Part shown: piece after piece, positions 45,715 through 54,671 of the stretch
How positions within the stretch are numbered: the stretch's first letter is position 1
Layout: each line of letters begins with the position of its first letter
Source of the DNA: Sulfuriferula sp.
GTDB lineage: Bacteria; Pseudomonadota; Gammaproteobacteria; Burkholderiales; Sulfuriferulaceae
Assembly (NCBI GenBank): GCA_013140765.1
Contig: JABFSE010000001.1
Coordinates: 62,001-126,000, forward strand
Reading direction: 5' to 3'
DNA length: 64,000 bases
Translations under genes and position numbers: made by a program
Notes under the pieces: generated by a model
The model's database searches: none
What the model was told of the DNA's origin: nothing
The model's input: the letters and a program-made list of their open reading frames with translations, nothing else

Positions 45715-45978
45715 TTATGCCATTGCTTTAACAGCGGCATTCAAACGGCTCTTATGACGAGCGGCTTTGTTTTTATGTATGATATTTTTATCAGCAATAC
45801 GATCAATCACACTCATAGATACGCTAAAAGTGCTGGTTGCAACAGCTTTATCACCAGCCAATACCGCTTTCTGTACTTTTTTGATTGCGGTGCGCAGCGT
45901 TGAGCGCAAAGCAGCGTTATGAGCACGCTGAGTATCGTTTTGTCTTGCACGCTTTCTGGCTTGTGCGCTATTTGCCAT
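45715..45978 (-). CDS. rpsT: 30S ribosomal protein S20
   Basis: S20 is a small basic helical protein of the 30S subunit. The ATG at 45978 gives the usual [13 protein letters not shown] start (87 residues) and has AGGAGC upstream; a longer frame to 46017 is not the gene. The protein matches the family to the end ([19 protein letters not shown]). It has its own promoter at 46017-46045. Confidence 0.97.
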   Translation of the reverse strand: MANSAQARKRARQNDTQRAHNAALRSTLRTAIKKVQKAVLAGDKAVATSTFSVSMSVIDRIADKNIIHKNKAARHKSRLNAAVKAMA

Positions 45979-46016
45979 ATTGTGATGCTCCTGTATCTGG
46001 GTGCTTAAAGCGGGCA

Positions 46017-46045
46017 ATTATAAATTGCTCCTAGCCAAATAGCAA
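46017..46045 (-). promoter_or_regulatory. sigma-70 promoter for rpsT
   Basis: On the minus strand, TTGCTA (46045-46040) and a perfect TATAAT (46022-46017) are 17 bases apart, leaving a leader of about 30 bases before the rpsT ATG. Confidence 0.72.
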
Positions 46046-46121
46046 GCCTTAATCCTAGAAACGGCAGTTGACCGCTAATTTATTGCGTTAATATCATCAT
46101 ACTTAATGCTTTTTTAGCAAT

Positions 46122-46997
46122 TTACCGAAAGCAATCATCAGGCAATGGATGCCCGCATTGAATTTGTTGCGGGGTGTAGCTATCCAGATGTTGCTGGGCG
46201 CGTTTAGCACAGCCGCCGTTAGCCCCCAACATCGGTGATACGCCCGCCAAAACCTGATTTAACTCACTAAAGCGGGTGCTGGTGACATTGATAAAATAAT
46301 CAAACCGCACCACAACACGTGTATCTAAACGCATCACGTGCCGATACAAAAACTGTGGCACACGACACCAACGCAAGCCATTATCAGCCCGCGCCAACAA
46401 ACGCACAGCAGATTGCGCCTGACTAACAGGCAAAGCAAAATGGTAGGCCACGAACGCCGCAATTTCAGCATCGGCATCCGTTAATAATTGCCTAGGCGTG
46501 GTCAGCACAAATGCGCTTAAATGCGCATCCATCATCCATTCTGACACGGTATGGGTGACCAGTGGAAAATCCATCCACAAGCGTTCATGCGCAGGCACAA
46601 AATGATGATGCGCGACTATATCTGCAAATAAATGACTATAAAACCCGACTATTAACGCACGCTCTTCGTCATTACGTGCATTATTTAACATCGTCTGCGC
46701 CGTTGCCCAATCATGCGTACAGGCAAAAGCACGTGTGCCCACTACGCGTCCTACCAAAGCCAAATCAGGCAAACAAGCACCCGCCATCACCAGCTTAGGA
46801 TAACGTACCACCGCACGGCGTAGCTCGCCATCCAATAACGGCACGCCCCAAATCAACCATTGCGCAAAATACACGTGCGTATATAAACCCCAAGCATAAA
46901 CATCATTTGCTTGCAGCAACAATGGCACACTCCAGATAAGGTAACGTAGGCTATTTTTCATAGCAGTCAGATTAAGCGGGCTATGCGACAAATTCAT
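46122..46997 (-). CDS. exported zinc-dependent phospholipase C-like protein
   Basis: This protein resembles zinc-dependent phospholipase C / S1-P1 nuclease fold enzymes. A signal peptide is predicted from the internal Met13 to A35 (ending NDVYA). Cleavage there would leave W36 as the first mature residue, and in this fold the N-terminal Trp binds zinc. Further candidate ligands are H41 in WGLYTH, D78 in ACLPDLA, and the histidines and aspartate of FYSHLFADIVAHHH. Start at 46997 or 46961 is undecided; neither has a strong ribosome-binding site. The substrate is unknown. It has no operon partner. Confidence 0.72.
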   Translation of the reverse strand: MNLSHSPLNLTAMKNSLRYLIWSVPLLLQANDVYAWGLYTHVYFAQWLIWGVPLLDGELRRAVVRYPKLVMAGACLPDLALVGRVVGTRAFACTHDWATAQTMLNNARNDEERALIVGFYSHLFADIVAHHHFVPAHERLWMDFPLVTHTVSEWMMDAHLSAFVLTTPRQLLTDADAEIAAFVAYHFALPVSQAQSAVRLLARADNGLRWCRVPQFLYRHVMRLDTRVVVRFDYFINVTSTRFSELNQVLAGVSPMLGANGGCAKRAQQHLDSYTPQQIQCGHPLPDDCFR

Positions 46998-47070
46998 GAT
47001 GCTATGATTAAGTTTTGATGAAGCGTCTGCACGGGGTGAGCTATAATCGTGTTTTATTTACTACCTAACA

Positions 47071-48018
47071 ATGACTATGTCTGCACTCATTTGTGGCTCA
47101 CTCGCGTTTGATTCTATTATGGTTTTTCAAGACCACTTCAAGAACCACATCCTGCCTGAAAAAATCCATATACTAAATGTATCTTTTCTTGTGCCTGAAT
47201 TACGCCGCGAATTTGGCGGTTGCGCTGGTAATATCGCTTATAACCTGCAATTGCTCGGTAGCAAGCCTACTATCATGGCAACCTGCGGTGTTGATTTCGC
47301 GCCCTACGCCGCCCACTTAGACAAACTCAACATCAGCCGCACCCATATTCGTGCCGTGGACGATAGCTACACAGGGCAAGCCTTCATCACGACTGATTTA
47401 GCCGATAATCAAATCACCGCATTTCACCCAGGTGCAATGAATTACTCACACCTCAATCACGTCAGCGACGCGCCCGAAGCGACCATAGGCATCGTCTCGC
47501 CTGATGGACGTGACGGCATGTTGCAACATGCGCGCGAATTCAAAGCCGCTGGCGTGCCGTTCATATTTGACCCAGGTCAAGGTATGCCTATGTTTGATGG
47601 TGCAGATTTACTGGCTTTTGTTGAATTGGCCGATTACGTTACCGTTAATGACTATGAAGCAGAAATGCTACAAACGCGCACAGGCAAATCCTTGGACGAA
47701 TTAGCCACACAAGTTCGCGCCCTCATCGTCACCCGTGGCGAAGCAGGTTCGCAAATTTATCATGATGGCGGCATTACCGAGATTCCTTGTGCGCCTGCAA
47801 CAGCAGTTATCGACCCCACAGGCTGTGGCGACGCATACCGCGCTGGTTTGCTCTATGGCATAATGAACCAGCTAGACTGGGCAACCACAGGACGACTTGC
47901 GTCTTTAATGGGCGCGATTAAAATCGCCCATCGCGGCGGACAAAACCATACGCCGACACCCGCCGACATCATGGCGCAATTTGAAGTTACATTTGCTTAC
48001 AAATTGAACCTAGTTTAA
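47071..48018 (+). CDS. PfkB family sugar/nucleoside kinase
   Basis: This 315-residue ribokinase-fold kinase has the GG segment near the N-terminus (LRREFGGCAGNIAYNLQLLG, residues 45-63) and the C-terminal PfkB signature DPTGCGDAYRAGL with catalytic D254. Related betaproteobacterial genes are often annotated as adenosine or carbohydrate kinases; the substrate cannot be fixed here. A TATAAT at 47042-47047 lies 24 bases before the start, without a good -35 box. Confidence 0.88.
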   Translation: MTMSALICGSLAFDSIMVFQDHFKNHILPEKIHILNVSFLVPELRREFGGCAGNIAYNLQLLGSKPTIMATCGVDFAPYAAHLDKLNISRTHIRAVDDSYTGQAFITTDLADNQITAFHPGAMNYSHLNHVSDAPEATIGIVSPDGRDGMLQHAREFKAAGVPFIFDPGQGMPMFDGADLLAFVELADYVTVNDYEAEMLQTRTGKSLDELATQVRALIVTRGEAGSQIYHDGGITEIPCAPATAVIDPTGCGDAYRAGLLYGIMNQLDWATTGRLASLMGAIKIAHRGGQNHTPTPADIMAQFEVTFAYKLNLV

Positions 48019-48057
48019 GGCTTATCATCTAATTAACTATTTACGGGGAGCATTAAC

Positions 48058-48519
48058 ATGAACACAAGCAAATTACTCGCAGCACTAATGGTTAGCGCAT
48101 TAACTTTAACAGGCTGCGCCAGCGGTTTGGGCAGCTCTGATTACGGACGTAGCCAAGCACGCACTGTACAAGAAGTACAAATGGGTGTGGTGCAAGCGGT
48201 GCGCAATGTCAAAATCGAGGGGACTAAATCTCCAGTTGGCTCTATCGCAGGTGCGGCTGTCGGCGGTCTAGCTGGTAGCCAATTAGGCGGTGGTAATGGT
48301 CAGATTGTAGGTGCGGTACTCGGTGCGGTGTTGGGCGGCGTAGGTGGTTCAGCACTAGAAGAAAAAGTCACCTCACAAAATGGCGTAGAAATCACCGTCA
48401 AACTGGATACAGGACGCATTATTGCCATTACTCAAGGTGTAGAAGCCAACGAACAATTCCGCATCGGCGATCGCGTCCGTATATTAAGCGGCGGCGGCAC
48501 AACGCGCGTGACTTACTGA
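48058..48519 (+). CDS. glycine-zipper outer membrane lipoprotein (SlyB/PcP-like)
   Basis: This 153-residue lipoprotein has a lipobox LTGC with the lipidated C20. Residues about 60-100 are a glycine-zipper 2TM domain (GSIAGAAVGGLAGSQLGGG and IVGAVLGAVLGGVGGSAL), and a small C-terminal beta domain follows (GVEITVKLDTGRIIAITQG). This plan is that of SlyB/Pcp, a surface-stress lipoprotein. GGGGAG precedes the ATG. It is convergent with modB. Confidence 0.9.
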   Translation: MNTSKLLAALMVSALTLTGCASGLGSSDYGRSQARTVQEVQMGVVQAVRNVKIEGTKSPVGSIAGAAVGGLAGSQLGGGNGQIVGAVLGAVLGGVGGSALEEKVTSQNGVEITVKLDTGRIIAITQGVEANEQFRIGDRVRILSGGGTTRVTY

Positions 48520-48527
48520 TATAGACA

Positions 48528-48545
48528 CGGGATAGCAATATCCCG
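48528..48545. other. 7-bp hairpin between the lipoprotein gene and modB
   Basis: CGGGATA (48528-48534), loop GCAA, TATCCCG (48539-48545), a perfect stem directly at the end of modB. There is no T run, so it may be a weak terminator or simple end structure. Confidence 0.5.
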
Positions 48546-49244
48546 TTACATATTAGGTTGCCGTATCTCCATTCGCTTTTGCAACACCGACACGGCAATC
48601 AGCAACACCATAGACACCCCCAACAAAACGGCGGCATAATGATGCGCTGGCTCAAAATCCAACGCCTGCGTTAAATCATATAGCGCGATAGACGATACTC
48701 GCGTCTTGCCTTCTAAGTTTCCCCCCAGCATCAGCACCACACCAAATTCACCCATGGTGTGCGCGAACGCCAGCCCCGAGCCAGCGAATATCCCAGCCCG
48801 CGCCCAGCGTAACCTTAATTGCCGCGTCACCTGCCAAGAGCTTGCACCCATGGCTGTTGCCGCCTCCACTAACTCCTTAGGCACGCTACGCAACGCCGCT
48901 TGATAAGGCTGTACCGCAAAAGGAAAGCTATACAGCACCGAACCGACAACCAGCCCCGCAAACGAAAAAGTCAAACTATGCCCAAAAATCGCCTGCCAAA
49001 ACTGCCCCAAAGCCGTTTGCGGCGCGAACGTCACCAGCAAATAAAAACCTATCACTGTCGGCGGTAATACGATGGGCAAAGAAATCATCACCTCCAGTAA
49101 GCCACGCCCGAAAAACCGCGTAGTGTTAAGCCAATGCGCCAGCGGAATGCCGATTAGCATCAGCACTACGGTGGTCACTGTTGCTAATTCTATACTCAGT
49201 AATAATGCCTGCCAAAGTGGCGCAGGCAAATTTAACCATGTCAT
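48546..49244 (-). CDS. modB: molybdate ABC transporter permease
   Basis: ModB is the membrane part of the molybdate importer. The 232-residue protein has about five to six membrane helices and the binding-protein-dependent EAA loop (ELVEAATAMGASSWQVTRQLRLR) that contacts the ATPase. It overlaps modA by four bases. The ATPase gene modC, normally next, is absent; the next gene is the convergent lipoprotein gene. Confidence 0.95.
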   Translation of the reverse strand: MTWLNLPAPLWQALLLSIELATVTTVVLMLIGIPLAHWLNTTRFFGRGLLEVMISLPIVLPPTVIGFYLLVTFAPQTALGQFWQAIFGHSLTFSFAGLVVGSVLYSFPFAVQPYQAALRSVPKELVEAATAMGASSWQVTRQLRLRWARAGIFAGSGLAFAHTMGEFGVVLMLGGNLEGKTRVSSIALYDLTQALDFEPAHHYAAVLLGVSMVLLIAVSVLQKRMEIRQPNM

Positions 49245-50011
49245 TTAGTATCCCTGAATCCATATTTTTGTAGCAGTTCACGCGCGACAGGCGTATCTAA
49301 AAATTTCACAAATGCACGTGCCGTTGCTGAATTTTCGCCCACTTTTGTCACCACTACGGCTTGCACCAAAGCGGGGTACAAAGCCGTTGATATTTCTGCC
49401 CAACGACCCATACCCTGCATTTTTGGGCTCAACACCAACGACATCGCAACTACCCCCACATCCACATTACCCGTCTGCACAAACTGTGCGGTTTGTGAAA
49501 TGTTTTCACCCAGCACTAATTTGGACTGTAACGCATCCCATACACCTTGTTTTTTCATTGCCGCCTCAGCCGCCCGACCATATGGCGCATGAGCAGGGTT
49601 AGCAATAGCGATTTTAGTCACTTTAGCATCCACCAAGCCAGATAAACCTTGACTCAAATTCAGCTCGGGTTTCATCGTCCACAACACTATCCGCCCCGTA
49701 CCATAAACATTATACGTGTCGGCAACGGCATTACCCGCCGCAATCAAGTCACGCGGATATTTCTCATCGGCAGACATGAACACTTGGTAAGGTGCGCCAT
49801 TTTGTATCTGCGCATGAAAATTACCCGACGACCCTAGGCTTACTTTTACCGTCACACCAGGATGCTTTGCTTCAAATGCTTTGTTAATTTCAGGCAATAC
49901 AAATGATAAATCAGAAGCCGCCGCCACTAACAAATCCTCAGCAGACGCAGAGGCACTCAACGCCAGCATGATTGCAACCAAGCCAGAACGCACTAATTTA
50001 TTTAACGACAT
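49241..50011 (-). CDS. modA: molybdate-binding periplasmic protein
   Basis: ModA binds molybdate or tungstate in the periplasm. The 256-residue protein has a signal peptide (MSLNKLVRSGLVAIMLALSASASA) and the family segments VAAASDLSFVLPEI, VSLGSSGNFHAQIQNGAPYQVFMSAD and IANPAHAPYGRAAEAAM. A ribosome-binding AAAGG precedes the ATG, and just upstream is a ModE-like operator (50024-50048). It overlaps modB by four bases. Confidence 0.95.
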   Translation of the reverse strand: MSLNKLVRSGLVAIMLALSASASAEDLLVAAASDLSFVLPEINKAFEAKHPGVTVKVSLGSSGNFHAQIQNGAPYQVFMSADEKYPRDLIAAGNAVADTYNVYGTGRIVLWTMKPELNLSQGLSGLVDAKVTKIAIANPAHAPYGRAAEAAMKKQGVWDALQSKLVLGENISQTAQFVQTGNVDVGVVAMSLVLSPKMQGMGRWAEISTALYPALVQAVVVTKVGENSATARAFVKFLDTPVARELLQKYGFRDTK

Positions 50012-50023
50012 GCTTCAACCTTT

Positions 50024-50048
50024 CGATATATTAAAAAAAATATAACGA
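50024..50048 (-). promoter_or_regulatory. ModE-like operator upstream of modA
   Basis: TCGATATAT (50024-50032), seven spacer bases, ATATAACGA (50040-50048): an inverted repeat with eight of nine bases matching between half-sites. It resembles the known ModE site, with CGnTATAT half-sites around a 6-7-base spacer. Its place directly before the modA ribosome-binding site fits repression by molybdate-bound ModE. No modE gene is in the window. Confidence 0.72.
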
Positions 50049-50083
50049 TACATGATTAAGGCAAACGCATCAATCGCTAGGTT

Positions 50084-50698
50084 CTATTTCTTAGGTAGTT
50101 TAACGCCCAACTGCTTTAATTTCCGATACAAATGCGTGCGCTCGACCGCCGCCAATTCCGCAATATGGGTGATATTACCGTCTGTTTGCGCAATCAACCG
50201 CTCAAAATACAGCCGCTCAAATTGGTCACGCGCCTCCCGCAAGGGCAAATTAGCATGGACAGCTAAACGCTCATCGCTGGTAGATACCACCTGCGTTACG
50301 GGTGCAACAGGCTCCGCTATAGGTATATTAGCGTGTTGCTTGATTACACTTTCTACCGTCATCAATAGCTTTTTTAAGGCGATGGGTTTTTCTAAAAACC
50401 CCACCGCACCGATACGCGTCGCCTCTACCGCCGTATCTATCGTGCCATGCCCAGACATCATCACCACAGGCATGGTCAATTGCGCGGTGTCAGCCCAATG
50501 TTTTAACAAGCTAATACCGTCTCGATTGGGCATCCAAATATCTAACAACACCAAATCTGGCTGTATGCTGGCGCGAACGGCTTGGGCAATATCTGCGTTT
50601 TCAGCCTGTATGACCTCGTATCCCTCGTCGCCCAAAATTTCAGACAACAACTCTCGTATGCCCATTTCATCATCGACAACTAACACCCGCCCGCTCAT
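50084..50698 (-). CDS. ntrX: response regulator NtrX-like, short form (receiver plus Fis-type helix-turn-helix)
   Basis: This 204-residue regulator is the partner of the NtrY-like sensor directly upstream, which it overlaps by four bases. The receiver has D9/D10, the acceptor D53 in LLDIWMPNRDG and the lysine in FLEKPI. After a linker, a C-terminal Fis-type helix-turn-helix lies near 160-200 (ITHIAELAAVERTHLYRKLKQLG). The sigma-54 AAA+ domain of full NtrX is absent. The junction is clean, so this is a family form rather than a broken gene. Confidence 0.9.
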   Translation of the reverse strand: MSGRVLVVDDEMGIRELLSEILGDEGYEVIQAENADIAQAVRASIQPDLVLLDIWMPNRDGISLLKHWADTAQLTMPVVMMSGHGTIDTAVEATRIGAVGFLEKPIALKKLLMTVESVIKQHANIPIAEPVAPVTQVVSTSDERLAVHANLPLREARDQFERLYFERLIAQTDGNITHIAELAAVERTHLYRKLKQLGVKLPKK

Positions 50699-52824
50699 AG
50701 CTGCACTCCATCAGTCACCACAGGCAAACGTATGCACACTACTACGCCATTTTGCTCACGATTTTCCATCCGTATCACGCCTTGATGCTCCTCTATAATT
50801 TTTTTAACGATTGCCAGCCCTAAACCTGTGCCCTTGGATTTAGTTGTTGCATAGGGTTCAAACAACCTATCTTTAACCTCTTCAGACAAGCCCGCGCCGT
50901 TATCCATCACCATCAATTGCACGGTTTGTTCCGCCGCACGCGTGACGATTTCAATGTTAGCTTGCGCTATATCGGTCAGTGCATCTTGTGCATTTTGTAA
51001 CAAATTATGGATCACCTGACGCAACAGTTTTGCATCCCCCATCACCATCGGCAATGGCTCGGTCAAATCCAGACTAATGCGCTCATCGTGCCCATATAAT
51101 GCCAATACTTCATGCACCAGTGCATTCAGATTCACGGGCTGTAATTGCGCCGATGGTGCTTTTGCGTACTCAGCGAAAGCATTCACCATTTCTTTCATCA
51201 CTGACACTTGCGTCACTATCGTTTGCGTAGAACGCCGCAAGACCTCTGCGTCGGCGGTCGCCAATTTACTCGCGAATTTATGCTCTATACGTTCAGCGGA
51301 TAATTGTATCGGTGTCAGCGGATTTTTGATTTCATGCGCCAATCGCCGCGCCACTTCGCCCCAAGCGGCATCACGTTGGGCGCGAACCAAGTGAGTAATA
51401 TCATCGAACACCAGCAGAAAACCACTATCTATCCCCGTCGGCAATCGCGTACCGCGCACCAACAGCACACGCTTATTATGCTGACTACGATAGGTCATCT
51501 GCTGTTGCCAGTCTTGCACCAATTGCGTTTGAAAATAATCACTAATCAAATGCGCAAAATCCGCCAACTGCGGTGCTTGATTCGCCCATTGATAAGGCTG
51601 CAAACCACGCATCACTTTTTCTTCCACTTCCAATATCTGCAACGCGACGGGGTTAATACTGCGCACACGTAATTGCTCATCGAATGCAATGACCCCTGAA
51701 GTCAAGTTCGCCAATATGGTTTCTAAATAAGCAAACGACTTCTCAATTTGCGCATGGCTATCCGCTGTCGCCTGCCTAGCATCAGCTAATTGACGCGTCA
51801 TACGATTAAACGATTGCGTCAACATGCCCAGCTCATCGCGACTGTTGACGGGGTGTACTTGGCTAAAATCTCCCTGCGCCACTGCGCGTGTACCTTTCGC
51901 CAAAGCGCGTAACGGCGCGGCCATTTGTTCGCTGATTAAAAATGCCAACGCCACCGTCATCAACAATGCCAGCACCATTGCCAACGTCAACGTTAAACCA
52001 TACAAACGTTGCAACCCCAGCCGTGACAATGATAACTCTTGATAATCCTGATAAGCGACACGCACCGCCTCTGCATCGTCAGCGAGCTTCTGCGGCACGG
52101 GCTGTAATAGTTGCAACACACGTATGCTTTCAGTAAAAGACAACAAATTCACAGGCACAACGACGCGCAGATACAAGCCTTTATCACCCATATTTTCGAT
52201 ATGTGCATACACCTGCTGTTGCCGTGTACGCTGCAGTATCGACGAATCAGGTGCGGCGGGGCTTAATCCCGCACGCTCGTTACCCGAAAACGAAATCAAC
52301 TTGCCTCTATCGGTAAACAGCGTCGCCTCTTGCACGCCATATTGCTCACGCAAACTATTTAACAAAGTCGCATGATTAGCCGCAGGTGCCTCTGCCAATG
52401 TTTGCGCCATCGACTCCGCTTTTTTAACCAACTCACGTTGCGAATTATCCAGCACCGCCTGTCCTAAATTCAGACCGCTACCTAGCGCCGTATCCACTCG
52501 CACGTCAAACCACGAAGCAATACTTTTCGACAAAAACTGCACCGACACCGCATAAACCACCGCGCCTGGCACAAACGCCATCAAACCAAAAATAACCATC
52601 AGACGCACAGTGAGCTTAGTGCCAAACACACCCGCCTGCATTTTGCGCCGTAATTGCCAAATCTGATAACCAACCAGACCGACCATAGTCGCAATCAACA
52701 CGCCAGTTGCGACCAGTAACCACGTTAAATGTAGCGCAAAAAAATCCGTATTCGCGCTGGCACTAGAGAGCAGATAAACCAGCCCTGCACCAACGACAAA
52801 ACTAATTAGAATCAATAACTTCAA
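50695..52824 (-). CDS. ntrY: sensor histidine kinase NtrY-like
   Basis: This 709-residue membrane kinase has several N-terminal membrane helices (LILISFVVGAGLVYLLS, LTWLLVATGVLIATMVGLVGY, LMVIFGLMAFVPGAVVYAV), a periplasmic loop, a further helix near 270-295, HAMP, PAS (EQLRVRSINPVALQILEVEE), a HisKA domain with H497 in LAHEIKNPLTP, and an ATPase domain with GLGLAIVKKIIEEHQG. Such kinases control nitrogen, redox or envelope genes. It follows the DUF4390 gene and overlaps ntrX. Confidence 0.93.
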   Translation of the reverse strand: MKLLILISFVVGAGLVYLLSSASANTDFFALHLTWLLVATGVLIATMVGLVGYQIWQLRRKMQAGVFGTKLTVRLMVIFGLMAFVPGAVVYAVSVQFLSKSIASWFDVRVDTALGSGLNLGQAVLDNSQRELVKKAESMAQTLAEAPAANHATLLNSLREQYGVQEATLFTDRGKLISFSGNERAGLSPAAPDSSILQRTRQQQVYAHIENMGDKGLYLRVVVPVNLLSFTESIRVLQLLQPVPQKLADDAEAVRVAYQDYQELSLSRLGLQRLYGLTLTLAMVLALLMTVALAFLISEQMAAPLRALAKGTRAVAQGDFSQVHPVNSRDELGMLTQSFNRMTRQLADARQATADSHAQIEKSFAYLETILANLTSGVIAFDEQLRVRSINPVALQILEVEEKVMRGLQPYQWANQAPQLADFAHLISDYFQTQLVQDWQQQMTYRSQHNKRVLLVRGTRLPTGIDSGFLLVFDDITHLVRAQRDAAWGEVARRLAHEIKNPLTPIQLSAERIEHKFASKLATADAEVLRRSTQTIVTQVSVMKEMVNAFAEYAKAPSAQLQPVNLNALVHEVLALYGHDERISLDLTEPLPMVMGDAKLLRQVIHNLLQNAQDALTDIAQANIEIVTRAAEQTVQLMVMDNGAGLSEEVKDRLFEPYATTKSKGTGLGLAIVKKIIEEHQGVIRMENREQNGVVVCIRLPVVTDGVQL

Positions 52825-53378
52825 GGCTTAAATGTCCACAACATAGGCGTTGCTTCCAAATCCCACTTACCCGATGCCAGCGCGTTAATCTGCAATGGTT
52901 TCGGCAATTGCGTCGTATCCAAACGCATGGTTAATTTTGCCTGATAAGTTTCACGCGTATCCAATTCATTCCGCGTCACTATTGGCACAGCACTCACCTC
53001 GCCCAGTGCCAGCAACGCCTCATCCAGCTTATCGACGCTACGCGCATGGATATTGACTCCCGATACCACATACTGCCGCAACAAAGCGTTATATGACAAA
53101 CGACTCACGCGCGTGTAGTGCGCGACATCCTCATTCAACCAATACCAACGTGGTCGTTTAAGCTCAAAATCGGTCACAAAATACAGCGATACGCCTTTAC
53201 GCAAAGCGTCTTCCAACGTCGGATTGGGTATCACCATCATCTGCGCTTGCAAATAATACACATCATCCTGCAAACGTAGTTCAGCCGATTTAATTTGTAT
53301 GCCTTCACCCGCCGCCAGTGCGCCAGTGCTGATTATCAGCGCCAACCACCACAGCTTAATTTTTTTCCAGCAACGCAT
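52821..53378 (-). CDS. DUF4390 family exported protein
   Basis: This protein belongs to a family regularly found before ntrY in betaproteobacteria. The internal ATG at 53378 gives 185 residues with a clear signal peptide (MRCWKKIKLWWLALIISTGALA); the longest frame to 53453 adds 25 residues without family likeness. The mature part is beta-rich: IKSAELRLQDDVYYLQAQM and LYFVTDFELKRPRWYW. The gene overlaps the 3' end of rsmB by 23 bases and ntrY by four. Function is unknown; a link to NtrY sensing is inferred from context. Confidence 0.82.
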   Translation of the reverse strand: MRCWKKIKLWWLALIISTGALAAGEGIQIKSAELRLQDDVYYLQAQMMVIPNPTLEDALRKGVSLYFVTDFELKRPRWYWLNEDVAHYTRVSRLSYNALLRQYVVSGVNIHARSVDKLDEALLALGEVSAVPIVTRNELDTRETYQAKLTMRLDTTQLPKPLQINALASGKWDLEATPMLWTFKP

Positions 53379-54627
53379 AATAAAACCCATCATGTAGTTC
53401 ATTCGCCAATAACTGCCCAGAGCAATCACCCGCCAACGGTAATTGCCGCGCATCCGCTTGACGCGCTAAAAACGCATCAATTTGCTGTTGATTCTCCTCG
53501 GGGAAAATCGAACAGGTCGCGTATAACAATTTACCACCCACTGCCAGACAAGACCAGAGCGCAGTTAAAATCTTCGCCTGCTGCGTTGCAAAATGCGCAA
53601 TATCATCAGGGCGGCGCAACCATTTAATATCAGGATGGCGGCGCACCACACCCGACGCACTGCACGGCACGTCAGCCAGTATGCGGTCATAGGCTACGCC
53701 ATCCCACCACCGCCCAGGCTGTGCCGCATCGCCGACCATCAGCGTCGCATTTAACTGCAACCGCGCCAGATTCTCCCGCACGCGCACCAATCGCGCTTCA
53801 TCGTTATCCAATGCCGTCAATTGCACATCCGCCAGCTCTAAAATATGCCCAGTCTTGCCACCAGGTGCCGCACACGCATCGAGCACGCGCTGACCATCAT
53901 GCACATCCAGCAACACCGCCGCCAATTGCGCCCCCGCATCCTGCACCGACACCCGCCCAGTAGCAAAACCTGGCAACGCCGATACCGCACACGGCTGCGC
54001 CAGTTGTAATGCTGACACGCCGACTTGCTGCGCGGCTATGCCCTCATCGTGCAAACATTCCAGATAATTCAATGTACTGCCATGCTGGGTATTCACCCGC
54101 AAAGTCATCGGCGGATGCTGATTGCCTGCCGTCAATAAATCCTGCCAATGCTGCGGATAAGCCTGCGTCACTTTATCTATCCACCATTGCGGATAATTCC
54201 AACACGCCACAGGATTGCTTGCCAGCGTTGTCGCCAAGCTATCGACTTGGCGCAAATAATTACGCAATACCGCGTTTGCCAGACCACGCGCCCACGGTTG
54301 CACGGCCGCAGCCGCTTCCACCGCCTCATTCACCACCGTATGCGTCGCATCAGGTCGCGCCCGCACCTGGCGCAACGCCACTACCAGCAAACACGCCACC
54401 ACGCTATCGGTCAGCGGCTTGGTCAACAACGCATCACGCATCGCCGCCAACTCGCCATACTCGCGCAAACTGGCATAACACATATCCTGCACCGTCGCCC
54501 GCCCAGCCACAGGTTGCGCCGCCATGATTTTATTGAGATTCTGCCCCTTATGCACCACCGCATCCACCGCCACCGCCGCACGCTTCAGCAACTGCCGCAA
54601 TGGCGGCTGTAATTCATTTGTATTCAA
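53356..54627 (-). CDS. rsmB: 16S rRNA (cytosine(967)-C5)-methyltransferase RsmB
   Basis: RsmB methylates C967 of 16S rRNA. The 423-residue protein has an N-terminal NusB-like RNA-binding domain and a C-terminal SAM domain with VLDACAAPGGKTGH. The two catalytic cysteines are in VPCSASGV and YATCSIF. The start is TTG at 54627: no ATG or GTG in frame lies upstream before a stop, the TTG has AAAGG nine bases before it, and the next ATG would remove part of the NusB domain. It is the first gene before the DUF4390-ntrY-ntrX run. Confidence 0.95.
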   Translation of the reverse strand: MNTNELQPPLRQLLKRAAVAVDAVVHKGQNLNKIMAAQPVAGRATVQDMCYASLREYGELAAMRDALLTKPLTDSVVACLLVVALRQVRARPDATHTVVNEAVEAAAAVQPWARGLANAVLRNYLRQVDSLATTLASNPVACWNYPQWWIDKVTQAYPQHWQDLLTAGNQHPPMTLRVNTQHGSTLNYLECLHDEGIAAQQVGVSALQLAQPCAVSALPGFATGRVSVQDAGAQLAAVLLDVHDGQRVLDACAAPGGKTGHILELADVQLTALDNDEARLVRVRENLARLQLNATLMVGDAAQPGRWWDGVAYDRILADVPCSASGVVRRHPDIKWLRRPDDIAHFATQQAKILTALWSCLAVGGKLLYATCSIFPEENQQQIDAFLARQADARQLPLAGDCSGQLLANELHDGFYYALLEKN

Positions 54628-54671
54628 TATAACAACCTTTATAAATTAACATAGTGAGTTCTATTTACGTT

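Noticed and set aside
48528-48545. Hairpin at the modB end as a standard terminator
   Set aside because: The stem is perfect but no T run follows in either direction, so it is listed only as a hairpin.
50052-50798. 248-residue open frame antisense to ntrX
   Set aside because: Covers the ntrX coding region and the end of ntrY; composition is that of a reverse-strand shadow.
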